Source: Aldehydirespirator sp965219165 (GTDB taxonomy: Bacteria > Actinomycetota > Acidimicrobiia > Acidimicrobiales > Aldehydirespiratoraceae). Taken from it: DNA of 64,000 nucleotides. A program made the position numbers and the translations under genes. Below are positions 49,527 through 58,470 of this stretch, piece after piece (positions within the stretch are counted from its first letter, which is position 1; each line of letters begins with the position of its first letter). The stretch lies in the NCBI GenBank assembly GCA_965219165.1, contig CBDCMW010000002.1:3678419-3742418 (forward strand), written 5' to 3'. The notes under the pieces were generated by a model. The model had not been told where the DNA came from and made no database searches. It saw only the letters and a list, made by a program, of their open reading frames with translations.

Positions 49527-51716
49527 TCATCGGTGCCATACGCCGCGGGCGGACACAGGCTCCAGCGGGTATTCACGCTCGTCGACCACCTGCACCGGCG
49601 ACGGGAACTCCCCGTAGTGTCGCAGCGCCTCGGGCGGGGGCCGGCGCTTCGACCAGTCGGCCACAAAGTCCGCGTAGGGTCGCCCCAGCCGCTTGCGCTC
49701 GGCCCGGATCTCGGCCCGGCGGGCCGCGGTGGCCTCTGCGTCCACCCGGTCCCGGCCCGGCGCCAGCACCACGCCGTAGAGTGCGGCCGCCAGCTCGGGC
49801 GAGGTCACGCCGTCGGCGACGTCGCCCAGCACCGCGGTGGGGTCGCGCTCCAGCACGTCGCCGTAGCCGCCTCCGCAGCCCCGGGCCAGCACCACCACGT
49901 CCCCGTCGGCGACGGTCTCGCCCTCGGAGTTGGTGTGGCCGAACACGTACTGGCCCGAGATCCGGCGCCGGTCGGCCAGCTCCCGCACGCTCATGGGCAG
50001 ATCGTCCGCGCCCGCCGCCATGAGCTCCTTGGCGTCGGAGCCGCGGATCACGATGCGGGGCTGGGCCGCGCCGGAGTAGCCACCGAAGAGCCCGTAGTTC
50101 TTGGTGAACCGGCTGCCGGTGCCCACTGAGTTGCTGCGAAGCCCCGGGGTCCCGTGGATCACGAAGCAGTCGGTGAGGCCGACCCCGCCCCGGTAGCGGC
50201 CCAGCCCGCACACGTCTGGGTCGAAGCGGTTGCGGAACAGGTACACCCACGGGAACTTGCGCTCCTGCTCCTCGGGTCCGGGGCAGTCCACCACCATGGC
50301 CCAGAAGAACCCGGCGCTGTGCTCTCCGTCCAGGTCGAAGCGGGCGCCCTGGCCGGTGGCGTTGCCGTTGGCGGGGCCGCCCGCGATCGTGTTGCCGTAC
50401 TGGCCGGTGCCGCCGAACTGGATCAGCAGCAGGTTCTCGGCGAAGGGGGCGGCCACCCCGGTGCGGTGCGGGCTGTCGTGCAGCATCCGCATGGCGGCCA
50501 GCAGCAGGCCTTGCACCACGACCCGGCCGGTGTGGCTGCCCGAGCCGGTGCCCGCGTCGCGGCTGGGAGCGTTGACGATGCTGGGCGGAGCAGTGAGCTT
50601 GATCGGGTCGAACAGGCCGATCGACCAGCGCAATCCCCGGAACACGGTCGGGAACAGCGCGGCGGCCGAGGCGGCCCGGGCCAGGTGCCAGCGCAGATGG
50701 AACGGGCCGGTACCGGGCTCGGGGGAGGCGCCGGCCATGTCGATGACCAGCTCGTCGCCCCGCTTGTGCAGCTCGACGGGCAGGCGGATGAGCCCGTCGT
50801 CGATGCCGATGGTGTCGAGGAACACCACCGACCGGTAGACGCCGTCACTGAAGCTGGAGATGCGGCGGCGGGCCAGGGTGGCCGAGGTCTTGATCGACTG
50901 GCGCAGCCCGGCGGCCACGAAGGCGGCGCCCCGGCGCTCCACCTCCCGCAACAGCTGCTGGCGCAGCCGCACACACACCGCCAGGCGGGCCTTCATGTCC
51001 AGGGAGTTCTGCCTGGGGGTGCGCACCGAGTTCAACAGGAACTCGAGATGGTCGGTGTGGAACCGGAAGTCGGTCCCCACCCTCAGCGGCGTGATGTGGA
51101 GGCCCTCCTCGTAGCGGCTTCCGATCTCGGGCGACCAGCCGCCCGGCGAGCGCGACCCGGTCTCGCCCTGGTGTCCCCCGCACGCCACCCAGGCCAGAAG
51201 CTCGCCGCCGGCGAAGACCGGCATCATCAAGAAGTGGTCGTAGGTGTGCACGCCGCCGGCGTCGGGGTCGTTGAAGAAGAAGATGTCGCCGTCGGCCAGC
51301 CCCACGGTCGGGTCGTCGACGTAGTGCTTGAGCACGTACTTGACCGGGCCGTAGTGCAGAAGGGCGTGCAGGATCACCCCGGTGGACATGCCGGCCATGT
51401 CTCCCTTGGCGGTGAACACCCCCACGCCGAGGTCGCCGGCCTGCAGCATCTCGGCCATGCTCAGGTACTTGCAGACGTCGCGGCCGTCGTCGATGATCGA
51501 GTCGAGCTTGTGCAGGAAGATCTCGAGGTCGACGGGGTCGAGGCTGCCGGCTCCGGCCAGCTCCAGCTCGGTGGGCTCCTCCAGCACCTCCCGGTGAAGG
51601 ACCTCGGGATCGAGTCCGGGGCCGGGCTTCATGAGCGGGCGCCCGAACCGGGCGACCCGCTCGTCTAGGCCCATGGCGGCCACGTCCGTAAGCCGGGCAC
51701 CCGGCACAGCGGTCAC
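49527..51716 (-). CDS. Hydantoinase B/acetone carboxylase alpha-type subunit
   Basis: 729-aa protein of the HyuB family, the large catalytic subunit of acetone/acetophenone carboxylases and hydantoinases. GTG 51716 is preceded by AGGGGAG. Landmarks: DPVDLEIFLHKLDSIIDDGR, GDIFFFNDPDAGGVHTYDHF, LLAWVACGGHQGETGSRSPG, AGTGSGSHTGRVVVQGLLLA and YRGGVGLTDCFVIHGTPGLR. The length suits acetone-carboxylase-type alpha chains more than hydantoinase B proteins of about 550 aa. It is followed by the unrecognised gene and preceded by the beta gene, with a hairpin between. Confidence 0.88.
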   Translation of the reverse strand: MTAVPGARLTDVAAMGLDERVARFGRPLMKPGPGLDPEVLHREVLEEPTELELAGAGSLDPVDLEIFLHKLDSIIDDGRDVCKYLSMAEMLQAGDLGVGVFTAKGDMAGMSTGVILHALLHYGPVKYVLKHYVDDPTVGLADGDIFFFNDPDAGGVHTYDHFLMMPVFAGGELLAWVACGGHQGETGSRSPGGWSPEIGSRYEEGLHITPLRVGTDFRFHTDHLEFLLNSVRTPRQNSLDMKARLAVCVRLRQQLLREVERRGAAFVAAGLRQSIKTSATLARRRISSFSDGVYRSVVFLDTIGIDDGLIRLPVELHKRGDELVIDMAGASPEPGTGPFHLRWHLARAASAAALFPTVFRGLRWSIGLFDPIKLTAPPSIVNAPSRDAGTGSGSHTGRVVVQGLLLAAMRMLHDSPHRTGVAAPFAENLLLIQFGGTGQYGNTIAGGPANGNATGQGARFDLDGEHSAGFFWAMVVDCPGPEEQERKFPWVYLFRNRFDPDVCGLGRYRGGVGLTDCFVIHGTPGLRSNSVGTGSRFTKNYGLFGGYSGAAQPRIVIRGSDAKELMAAGADDLPMSVRELADRRRISGQYVFGHTNSEGETVADGDVVVLARGCGGGYGDVLERDPTAVLGDVADGVTSPELAAALYGVVLAPGRDRVDAEATAARRAEIRAERKRLGRPYADFVADWSKRRPPPEALRHYGEFPSPVQVVDEREYPLEPVSARGVWHR

Positions 51717-51747
51717 CGTCGCTCCCCTATAGACGAACTTCCGTCAG

Positions 51748-51770
51748 TTTTCCACCCATAGGGTGGGAAA
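51748..51770. other. Hairpin between beta and alpha carboxylase genes
   Basis: TTTTCCACCC (51748-51757), loop ATA, GGGTGGGAAA (51761-51770). As minus-strand RNA it gives a 6-bp GC stem, one mismatch and three more pairs. It lies in the 94-base gap inside the operon, 32 bases before the alpha start. It could be a processing or attenuation site that sets subunit ratio. Confidence 0.4.
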
Positions 51771-51810
51771 CCCGCAGGTAGTTCGGAGCGCCGGCGGCGC
51801 GGTGATGCGG

Positions 51811-53991
51811 TCACGGGCTCGTCTCCGTGGCCGCAAGCCAGCCGGTGCGCTGATCGTCGAGGGCGTAAGTCCAGCCCGGAGGCACCGCCACCACCGTGTC
51901 GACGTCCTCCATCAGAGCGGGACCCTCGGTCGAGAATCCATCCGGCAGGTGGGCGCGGTTGTGGATGGGCGTATCAATGGCGCCCGCACCGGTCCAGCAC
52001 ACCTCCCGGACGGTGTGGCCCGACGACGTTCCGTTGCCCGCGGCTGCGCCCACCGGCCGGGGTCGAGCCTCCAGGCGCAGCCCCGCGGTGCCGGCCACCA
52101 GCCGGAACAGCTGGACCAGGATCCCGCCGTAGGGATGGATCGACCCCGCGCCGTAGGCGGCCGCGAACACCTCGTTGAAGGCACCGCACACCGCGGTCAC
52201 GTCCTCGGGGCACTCCAGGAGCAGCCGGGGGGACTTGAGACGGACGGTGTGGTGCTGGCCTCCGTAGTTCATGTCCAGTTCCAGCTCCAGCGTCACCGAG
52301 TCGAGGCCGAAGCCCTCCTCGGCCATGTCCCGCTCGGCCAGCTCCACCAACATCCTCACCACCTCGTTGAACGCGGACCAGTCGTCGGTGTAGGAGTCGC
52401 CGTCGAAGAGCTGGACCATGCGGGTGCGTTCGTAGGTCTGCATCACCGGCATGGTGGCCACCCCGTAGGCGTTGAACTCGCTGCCGTGGGGGAACGTGGC
52501 CACCGTGCCCACGTCCGCGTAGCCGGCCACCGCGGCGGCGTGCACCGGCCCCGCCCCGCCGAAGGCGAACATGGTGAAGTCCCGGGGGTCGTGGCCCTCC
52601 AGCGCGGTCTGGCGGTAGATCTCCTGGCCCATCACGCCGTCGATCAGGCGCCGCACCCGCACAGCCGCCTCGGTCACGTCGATGCCGAGCGGGTCGGCGA
52701 TGCGGCGCTCCAGGGCCCGCTCGGCCCGGCGCCGGCTCAACGGCATGGCCCCGCCCAGGAACCGGTCGGGGTCGATGAAGCCCAGCACGACATCGGCGTC
52801 GGTGACCGTCGGTTCGGTTCCGCCCTGGGAGTAGCAGGCCGGCCCAGGCATGGAGCCCGCGCTGTTCGGCCCGACCCGCAGCTCGCCGGTATCGGTTAGA
52901 TGCGCGATCGAACCACCGCCCGCGCCGATGGAGTAGTTGGCAATCACCGGCAGATGGACCCGCCACCGGTCGATGACCGGGTCGAACTCGTAGTTGCGGT
53001 CCTGGCCGTCGATCACCAGGCCCACGTCGAAGCTGGTACCGCCCATATCCGCGGTCACCACCCGGTCGAGCCCGTAGTCGCGAGCCATGCAGGCCGCGCC
53101 AGCCAGGCCGGCCACTGGGCCGCTGCCCAGCAGGTGCAGGGCGGTGGTGCGGCTGGGCGAGGCCACCCCACCGATGTTGCGGGCCACCAGCAGCGGCTTG
53201 CGGCATCCGAGGGCTCTCAGGCGGTCCCCGAGGTCGATGACGTGCTCCTCGGTGTCGGGGGCCAGGAAGGCGCTCAGGATCGTGGTGATGCTGCGGCGGT
53301 ACTCGTCGAGGCGGGGCGCCACGTCCGACGACAGCAGCACCGGGCAGCGGCCCAGCACCGAGTCCGGGTACTCCCGGCGCACGATCTCGGCCACCCGCCG
53401 CTCGTGGGCCGGGTTCATGAACGACCACGCCAGGCACACCGCGATGGCCCGCACGCCCTGGCGCACCAGATGGTCGACCGCGGCCAGAACGTCGCCGGTC
53501 TGCAGCGGCATCAGCACCTGGCCGAAACAGTCGATGCGCTCACGCACCCCCACCCGCAGCGACCGGGGCACCAAGTCGTCGGGCCGCTGGGCCCGGGTGC
53601 GATCGATCTGCACCTCCAGGGGCATGCCGTCGGCCCATGAGCGGGAGCGGGCCACGTGCACGGTGTCTTCCTGGCCCGCGGTGGTGATGAGCCCCACCTT
53701 GGGCCCGGTGCGCTCGATGAGGGCGTTGGTGCCCACCGTGGTGGAGTACTTGACCGCGTCGGCCGCCGCGAAGGCGTCCGCCGGATCGCAGCCGAGCTGC
53801 CGAGCGGCCTCACCGATGGCCGCGATCATCCCGTCGGACAGGTCGGCGTGGGTGGTCAGCGACTTGCCGGTGGCCTGGCGCCCGCCCAGCACGACGAAGG
53901 CGTCGGTGAAGGTCCCCCCGATGTCCACGTCGAGCAGGCTCGGCCCGTCGGCGCCGACCAAGCTTGTATCCGCCGCTTCAGCAGATGGCAT
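51811..53991 (-). CDS. Hydantoinase A/acetone carboxylase beta-type subunit
   Basis: 726-aa HyuA-family ATP-binding subunit, close in length to acetone carboxylase beta. Motifs: LLDVDIGGTFTDAFVVLGGR, VKYSTTVGTNALIERTGPKV, LLGSGPVAGLAGAACMARDY, VTADMGGTSFDVGLVIDGQD and MFAFGGAGPVHAAAVAGYAD. It would phosphorylate the ketone enol or carboxyl with ATP before carboxylation. Its start overlaps the end of the gamma gene by 14 bases, so gamma and beta are coupled. Confidence 0.9.
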   Translation of the reverse strand: MPSAEAADTSLVGADGPSLLDVDIGGTFTDAFVVLGGRQATGKSLTTHADLSDGMIAAIGEAARQLGCDPADAFAAADAVKYSTTVGTNALIERTGPKVGLITTAGQEDTVHVARSRSWADGMPLEVQIDRTRAQRPDDLVPRSLRVGVRERIDCFGQVLMPLQTGDVLAAVDHLVRQGVRAIAVCLAWSFMNPAHERRVAEIVRREYPDSVLGRCPVLLSSDVAPRLDEYRRSITTILSAFLAPDTEEHVIDLGDRLRALGCRKPLLVARNIGGVASPSRTTALHLLGSGPVAGLAGAACMARDYGLDRVVTADMGGTSFDVGLVIDGQDRNYEFDPVIDRWRVHLPVIANYSIGAGGGSIAHLTDTGELRVGPNSAGSMPGPACYSQGGTEPTVTDADVVLGFIDPDRFLGGAMPLSRRRAERALERRIADPLGIDVTEAAVRVRRLIDGVMGQEIYRQTALEGHDPRDFTMFAFGGAGPVHAAAVAGYADVGTVATFPHGSEFNAYGVATMPVMQTYERTRMVQLFDGDSYTDDWSAFNEVVRMLVELAERDMAEEGFGLDSVTLELELDMNYGGQHHTVRLKSPRLLLECPEDVTAVCGAFNEVFAAAYGAGSIHPYGGILVQLFRLVAGTAGLRLEARPRPVGAAAGNGTSSGHTVREVCWTGAGAIDTPIHNRAHLPDGFSTEGPALMEDVDTVVAVPPGWTYALDDQRTGWLAATETSP

Positions 53992-54313
53992 CGAGGTCGA
54001 GTTCTATGTCGTGGGTGATGGGATGACCCGGGGGCAGGTACTCCACGTCGAACATCACCGCGCAGCCGGGGCAGTAGAACTCCACGATCCGGCACCAGTC
54101 CGGATGGGGGCTGAACCCGAACTCGGTGGGGGGATCGAACGGTACGTGGATTTCACGCGGGTCCCGGTCGTAGGCCAGGCACCCCTCCTTGTAGTTGCGC
54201 TCCGCCGGACCGAGGTCATGCCCGCACCGGTTGCACAACCATCGCCGGAAGGTCGTGTCGAGGTCCAGAGCCTCAGTGATGCGCCGCCGCCCAGCGTCGG
54301 AGTCCGTGGCCAC
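53978..54313 (-). CDS. Acetone carboxylase gamma-type subunit
   Basis: 111-aa protein from GTG 54313 behind GGGGGAGG. Landmarks: WLCNRCGHDLGPAERNYKEG, CLAYDRDPREIHVPFDPPTE and WCRIVEFYCPGCAVMFDVEY. Two CxxC pairs suggest a bound metal. The segment is typical of AcxC, the small subunit of acetone carboxylase, but shorter than the roughly 165-aa enzymes studied. Its presence is what separates this operon from ordinary hydantoinase operons. It is the first gene of the minus-strand operon. Confidence 0.88.
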   Translation of the reverse strand: MATDSDAGRRRITEALDLDTTFRRWLCNRCGHDLGPAERNYKEGCLAYDRDPREIHVPFDPPTEFGFSPHPDWCRIVEFYCPGCAVMFDVEYLPPGHPITHDIELDLDAIC

Positions 54314-54339
54314 GCAGCGATCCTCCCCCGCCGCCTCTG

Positions 54340-54501
54340 ATGGCCGGATTGTATACCGCCGTCCCAGAGGCCGAGCGGGTAGGCAGCACTTCAAGAGAAA
54401 TCCGCGAGAGGCTGGGCGAGGCCGTGGCCCGAGCGGCCCGTGAGCGCAGCGAACAGGAGCGGGAAACACGACGCTTCACCGCGAGGCGGCACTACCTATA
54501 G
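54340..54501 (+). CDS. Possible 53-aa small protein
   Basis: ATG 54340 reads MAGLYTAVPEAERVGSTSRE, then IRERLGEAVARAARERSEQE and RETRRFTARRHYL. The amphipathic Arg/Glu-rich helix looks coding rather than random, but no ribosome site is evident and no family is recognised. It is divergent from the carboxylase operon. It could be a fragment of a lost gene. Confidence 0.25.
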   Translation: MAGLYTAVPEAERVGSTSREIRERLGEAVARAARERSEQERETRRFTARRHYL

Positions 54502-54727
54502 TGCTGTCTCCTAGGCGGGCCTCAGACCGGCCCCTTCCGCCAGCCTGAGGCTGCCCTACTCAAGACTTGTGGCCGGCTTGGCCCGTCCAGGAACCCGCAG
54601 CGGGAGTTCGAAGCGGCCTGACTTCGGTGTCAGCGCCCCCCGAGGGCACGCAGCCGAGCGTGGCTCATGCGGCGTGCCCAGGGGGAGGGAAGGTGCATTC
54701 TCACTACTAGGTCAATGACCGGCACCG

Positions 54728-57577
54728 TCACTGCCTTTCGGCCAACTGCTCGAGGATCTCGCAGATGTGATCGGGCTCTCCGGTGCGGTGCGTGGACTCA
54801 AAGGACCATTGGCCCGGACCGTTGGCATTGGCCGCCCGCACCTGCACGCCATAGAGGGTGTCGGTATCGAGACCGACGATGATCGTCGAGGTCGCGGCGC
54901 TGACGTGGGGCCAGGCCTGCCATTCGCCGCCGCTCTCGATCTGGTCGTCAACGAAGATCAGCTTGCGATAGCGAAGTTCGTAATGGTCGATCAGGGCGCC
55001 GCCCACGAAGTCGGGAGCCGCCCAGCTCACTCCGAGCCCGGTGTGAAAGGAGCTATGACCCGGATCGGGGCACAAGACCGTCGGCCATGCCGGCCGCCCC
55101 GGAGGCGCCGCCTCCGGGCCGCCATCGTCATCGGCAATGGTCACGGTGATCTCAGAGGGCTCGCCGATCACACATCCGTTGCGCTCGCAGCCGGTTATGC
55201 GCACCGTCACGGTGCCGTCAGGGTTGCCGACGTCGTTGTCGAGGATCTGAACCGCGCTGTCCCACACGTCGACGCGGGGCAGGCTCAGCACGATCCTCGA
55301 TATCTGCCCCGAGATCGGCACGATCGGCGACTCACGCGTCCATTCGAACGACAGCTCCACGTCGACGCCGCCCGGTGCCGGCCCGCCGCCAGCAGCCGAG
55401 AACAACAGCCGGTACAACACCCGCTCATCCTCGGAGAACGTCGAGCCGTCCTCCACCGTCTCACCCACCGTCAGCGTCCAATCGTCCGGAATCACCGTCC
55501 CATCGGGAACATGCACCAGCGTCACGACCGTGCGGCCCTCGGAGTCGACCTCGGCCACCTGCAGCGACGCGGCCGTCACGCCGTTGTCCTCGTAGTCGCC
55601 GCCGGTCACCGTGTGGGCGATCGTTGCGGAGCCGTGGACCGCGTTGTCATCGGCCGTCGCGGTCACCGTGACGGTCTGGGGGATTTCCCAGTCCTGCGGC
55701 ATGAACACCAAGGGCTCCGACACCGATATGTCGGCGTCGGCGACGCCGCGGACCTCGGGGCTGATCGTCACATCGTCAGTCGGCTCACGGGTCAGCACCA
55801 CCGTGTAGGACGCCGTACCGCCCTCGTCGACGGTCAGCTTGTCCTGGTCGACGACAACGCTCCGGTTGTCGTCGTCGACGATCGTGACCGCGGCCTCGCA
55901 ATGGCGGATCGAGGAGCATGTCCGCCGGACCTCGGGATCCGCGGGGGCGAAGTGAACCGTGAACGGCAGTCCGGGCGATCTTTGCTGCAGCAGACGCAGT
56001 GTCTCATCACCCTCGACTTCAGTGTCATCAACGATCGTCAGCGGCACTCGTACCTCTGCCACGAAGGCGTCTCCGTCGGCGACCCACGCGCCTGAAGACG
56101 ATCCCGGGAACGGAACCATTCTGGAAAAGGCCTCAAAGTCACCCGGTGCGGTCGCCGTGCCCGTCCAGGTCGACAATGCGACGTAGAAGGTGCCTGTGGG
56201 TGCTGGGATGTTCGGCTCGATCCTTGCCAGCAGCGCTATCTCCTCGTCGGTTGAGCCGCCACCCTCGGGGAGCATGTACGACGCGGCATTGAGCCGCACC
56301 GTCACCAGCGGTTCGCCCACGTAGACCCGCACCGACGCGGTGGGGGGATCGGGGACGTCGAACGGCTCGCCGTCGTCGACGGTGGCGATCACGTCGCCGG
56401 TGACCGCGTCCGGGTCCAAGGTCCTGGTGTGGACGCTCAACTCGGCGGAGGTCTCGTTGGCGCCGAAGGTGACGGTGTGCGACAGCCTGTCGGCGTCGAT
56501 GATCCCGGACGACAGCGTCACGGGCACATCCAGATCGGAGTCCAGGTTGATTGCTCGGGTGATCGTGAAGACCAGTTCGTCGATCCCCTGCAGCGCCGTT
56601 GGGTGCTCCGCCGTGATGGTCACAGCGCCCGAGTGGACGATCTGATCGTCGATGGGCGGGGCCGCATCGTCGTCGAGGATTGTGACCGTCGCGCCGCAAC
56701 CATCCAACGCAGGGCACTCCGAACCGCTGCCGTCCGCGGAAACGAATTTCACGCTGTCCGGAGCGTCGGGTGGCTTCACGAGCTGCATGCTCAGGGTCTC
56801 GGCGTCCTCGGCCTCGGTGTCGTCGATGACTGTGAACGGCACCGTTGCTCTCGCCACGAAGGCGTCTCCGTCAGCAGTCCAGCCTGCCGCGGCGAAGCTG
56901 AGCAGGAGGCCACCCGCCGTGTAGTCCTCGGGGGTCGTGGCCGTGCCCGGCTGGAAGCCGACCACGGCAGGGACGGCATTGCTGGGTGCGGGCACGTTCG
57001 GAGCGGTGCGCGCGATCAACTTGGCATCGGTTGCGACGCCGACGCTCTCGTCGACCGAGTAGGACTCTTCGCTGAAGCGCACCGTGACCAGCGGATCTCC
57101 CACATGGAGCCGCACCGACGCACTCGACGGGTTGCCCACGTCGTAGCCGGACCGGTTATCGATGGTGGCGGTCACGTCTCCGGTTGCCGCGCCCGGGGCC
57201 GGGTCGTCGGTGGGTACGGAGAGCACGGCCTCGGCCTCGCCCGCGGGAATGGTCGCGGTGTACGACAGCTTCCTGGCTGAGACGATCCCCGAAGACATCG
57301 TTACCGAGACGTCCAAGTCCTCCCCCGTCGCCTCGGAGCGGGTCACCTCGAACACGAGAGGGTCGATCCCCTGCAGCGCGGTCGGATTCCGCGCCGCGAT
57401 GGTTACTTGCGGCTCGGCCTGTTGCGCCCGAGCCTCACTGGCGACGGTGAGGCCCGAGACCGCGACGACCAGTGCGAGAAGGGCGCGCGCGATGGCGATC
57501 CCAGGTCGCGCCCGTGCTCGGTCAGGCGGCGTTGGCCCCGCTTGCGGGTCCGGCGATGCAGTGCACGATTGTCTCAT
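54728..57577 (-). CDS. Secreted Calx-beta/fibronectin type III repeat protein
   Basis: 949-aa extracellular protein. A signal peptide (about residues 26-51, AIARALLALVVAVSGLTVAS then EARA) is followed by tandem Calx-beta-like domains, seen by repeated DxExxExxE/ILDDD ends: VIDDTEAEDAETLSMQLV, VTILDDDAAPPIDD, IVDDTEVEGDETLRLL, VDEGGTASYTVVLTREPTDD and ITVTIADDDGG. One fibronectin III-like domain closes it (LGVSWAAPDFVGGALIDHYE and GVQVRAANANGPGQWS). Calx-beta domains bind Ca2+ and serve in adhesion. No sortase or membrane anchor is seen at the C-terminus. Alone on its strand. Confidence 0.82.
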   Translation of the reverse strand: MRQSCTASPDPQAGPTPPDRARARPGIAIARALLALVVAVSGLTVASEARAQQAEPQVTIAARNPTALQGIDPLVFEVTRSEATGEDLDVSVTMSSGIVSARKLSYTATIPAGEAEAVLSVPTDDPAPGAATGDVTATIDNRSGYDVGNPSSASVRLHVGDPLVTVRFSEESYSVDESVGVATDAKLIARTAPNVPAPSNAVPAVVGFQPGTATTPEDYTAGGLLLSFAAAGWTADGDAFVARATVPFTVIDDTEAEDAETLSMQLVKPPDAPDSVKFVSADGSGSECPALDGCGATVTILDDDAAPPIDDQIVHSGAVTITAEHPTALQGIDELVFTITRAINLDSDLDVPVTLSSGIIDADRLSHTVTFGANETSAELSVHTRTLDPDAVTGDVIATVDDGEPFDVPDPPTASVRVYVGEPLVTVRLNAASYMLPEGGGSTDEEIALLARIEPNIPAPTGTFYVALSTWTGTATAPGDFEAFSRMVPFPGSSSGAWVADGDAFVAEVRVPLTIVDDTEVEGDETLRLLQQRSPGLPFTVHFAPADPEVRRTCSSIRHCEAAVTIVDDDNRSVVVDQDKLTVDEGGTASYTVVLTREPTDDVTISPEVRGVADADISVSEPLVFMPQDWEIPQTVTVTATADDNAVHGSATIAHTVTGGDYEDNGVTAASLQVAEVDSEGRTVVTLVHVPDGTVIPDDWTLTVGETVEDGSTFSEDERVLYRLLFSAAGGGPAPGGVDVELSFEWTRESPIVPISGQISRIVLSLPRVDVWDSAVQILDNDVGNPDGTVTVRITGCERNGCVIGEPSEITVTIADDDGGPEAAPPGRPAWPTVLCPDPGHSSFHTGLGVSWAAPDFVGGALIDHYELRYRKLIFVDDQIESGGEWQAWPHVSAATSTIIVGLDTDTLYGVQVRAANANGPGQWSFESTHRTGEPDHICEILEQLAERQ

Positions 57578-57766
57578 CGCCTACTCCATTGCCCGCCACC
57601 TCCCAAGGTTTCGGAAGGTGACCGAAGTCACACAGCGGCGGCCGGGGTCGAAGCTGTCCACATACATATCTCCTTATCTTTGAAGTGTATTTGCTATATA
57701 TTGCAGATAGGGTAGGATCGTATGCGCTCCTTGAAGCCCATGCACGCCAATGGTAGGATGATCGGT
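57578..57766. promoter_or_regulatory. AT-rich divergent region before vapBC
   Basis: 57660-57715 is strongly AT-rich (for example GAAGTGTATTTGCTATATAT). It separates the minus-strand Calx-beta gene from the plus-strand toxin-antitoxin genes. GGTAGGAT occurs at 57712-57719 and 57752-57759, just before the two alternative antitoxin starts. Autoregulatory binding by VapB here would be usual. Confidence 0.4.
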
Positions 57767-58015
57767 ATGACGCAACCGAAGGCCAAGATCGCGATCACGA
57801 TCGCCGCCGACGTGCTGGCCCGCGTCAAGTCGGAGGTCGAGGCGGGTCCCTTGCGGAGCGTCTCGGCCTACATCGAACATGCCGTGATCAACCAACTCGC
57901 GGCAGAGGACGACTTCGACTCCTGGCTGACCGAGGCGCTCAAGGCAACGGGCGGACCACTGACCGACGAGGAGAGAGCGGAGGCGCAACGCCTCCTAGGC
58001 CACACCGCCGCGTGA
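57767..58015 (+). CDS. vapB: VapB-like ribbon-helix-helix antitoxin
   Basis: 82-aa antitoxin. ATG 57767 is preceded by AGGATGAT; an in-frame ATG at 57722 would add 15 residues. The N-terminal ribbon-helix-helix is AKIAITIAADVLARVKSEVE followed by AGPLRSVSAYIEHAVINQLA. The acidic C-terminus (DDFDSWLTEALKATGG) should wrap the toxin. Its TGA overlaps the toxin GTG as GTGA, the typical antitoxin-first layout. Confidence 0.82.
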   Translation: MTQPKAKIAITIAADVLARVKSEVEAGPLRSVSAYIEHAVINQLAAEDDFDSWLTEALKATGGPLTDEERAEAQRLLGHTAA

Positions 58016-58389
58016 GCGGGGTCGTCCTAGACACTGGCGCTCTCATTGCTCTGGAACGCGCCAGCCGCGCCATCACAGGTCTCGTCGCTGAAGCGCGTCG
58101 AGCGAGGGAGACGCTCACCGTTCCCGCAGGATGCGTTGCCCAGGCTTGGCGCGATCCTCGGCGCCAGGTCCGGCTCGCCGCCTTCCTGAAGCGGCCCAAT
58201 GTCGACATAGTCGCCATGGATGCGGATCAGGCCCGGCAGGTCGGCCTGCTTCTGGCCGCGACCGGGGCGTCGGACATCGCCGACGCCCATGTCGCCGTGT
58301 GTGCGCTCCGACTCGGCGCGACGGTCCTGACCAGCGACCCGGACGACATCCGGCGGCTAGCGCCGAATCTGTCAGTCCACCGTGCCTAG
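58012..58389 (+). CDS. vapC: VapC-like PIN-domain toxin
   Basis: 125-aa PIN-domain ribonuclease, expected to cleave tRNA or rRNA. Acidic site residues: Asp7 (VVLDTGALIALERA), Asp88/Asp91 (ASDIADAHVAV) and Asp109 (VLTSDPDDIRRLA). GTG 58012 overlaps the vapB stop. Together they form a type II toxin-antitoxin module between unrelated genes, a usual sign of mobility. Confidence 0.88.
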   Translation: MSGVVLDTGALIALERASRAITGLVAEARRARETLTVPAGCVAQAWRDPRRQVRLAAFLKRPNVDIVAMDADQARQVGLLLAATGASDIADAHVAVCALRLGATVLTSDPDDIRRLAPNLSVHRA

Positions 58390-58470
58390 GTAGTCGCCCG
58401 ACGGCGTCCTCGCTGCTAGCGCCATCCGGTGTGGCGAGGGAGCGGGGACAGCGCGGGCCACACTGAGGGG

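Noticed and set aside
50154..51668. 504-codon plus-strand frame opposite the HyuB-type gene
   Set aside because: Val/Gly/His-rich antisense reading without motifs; HyuB landmarks are all on the minus strand.
54502..54727. tRNA or small RNA gene in the gap before the Calx-beta gene
   Set aside because: GGAGTTCGAAGCGG superficially resembles a T-loop, but no acceptor or anticodon stem pairs around it.
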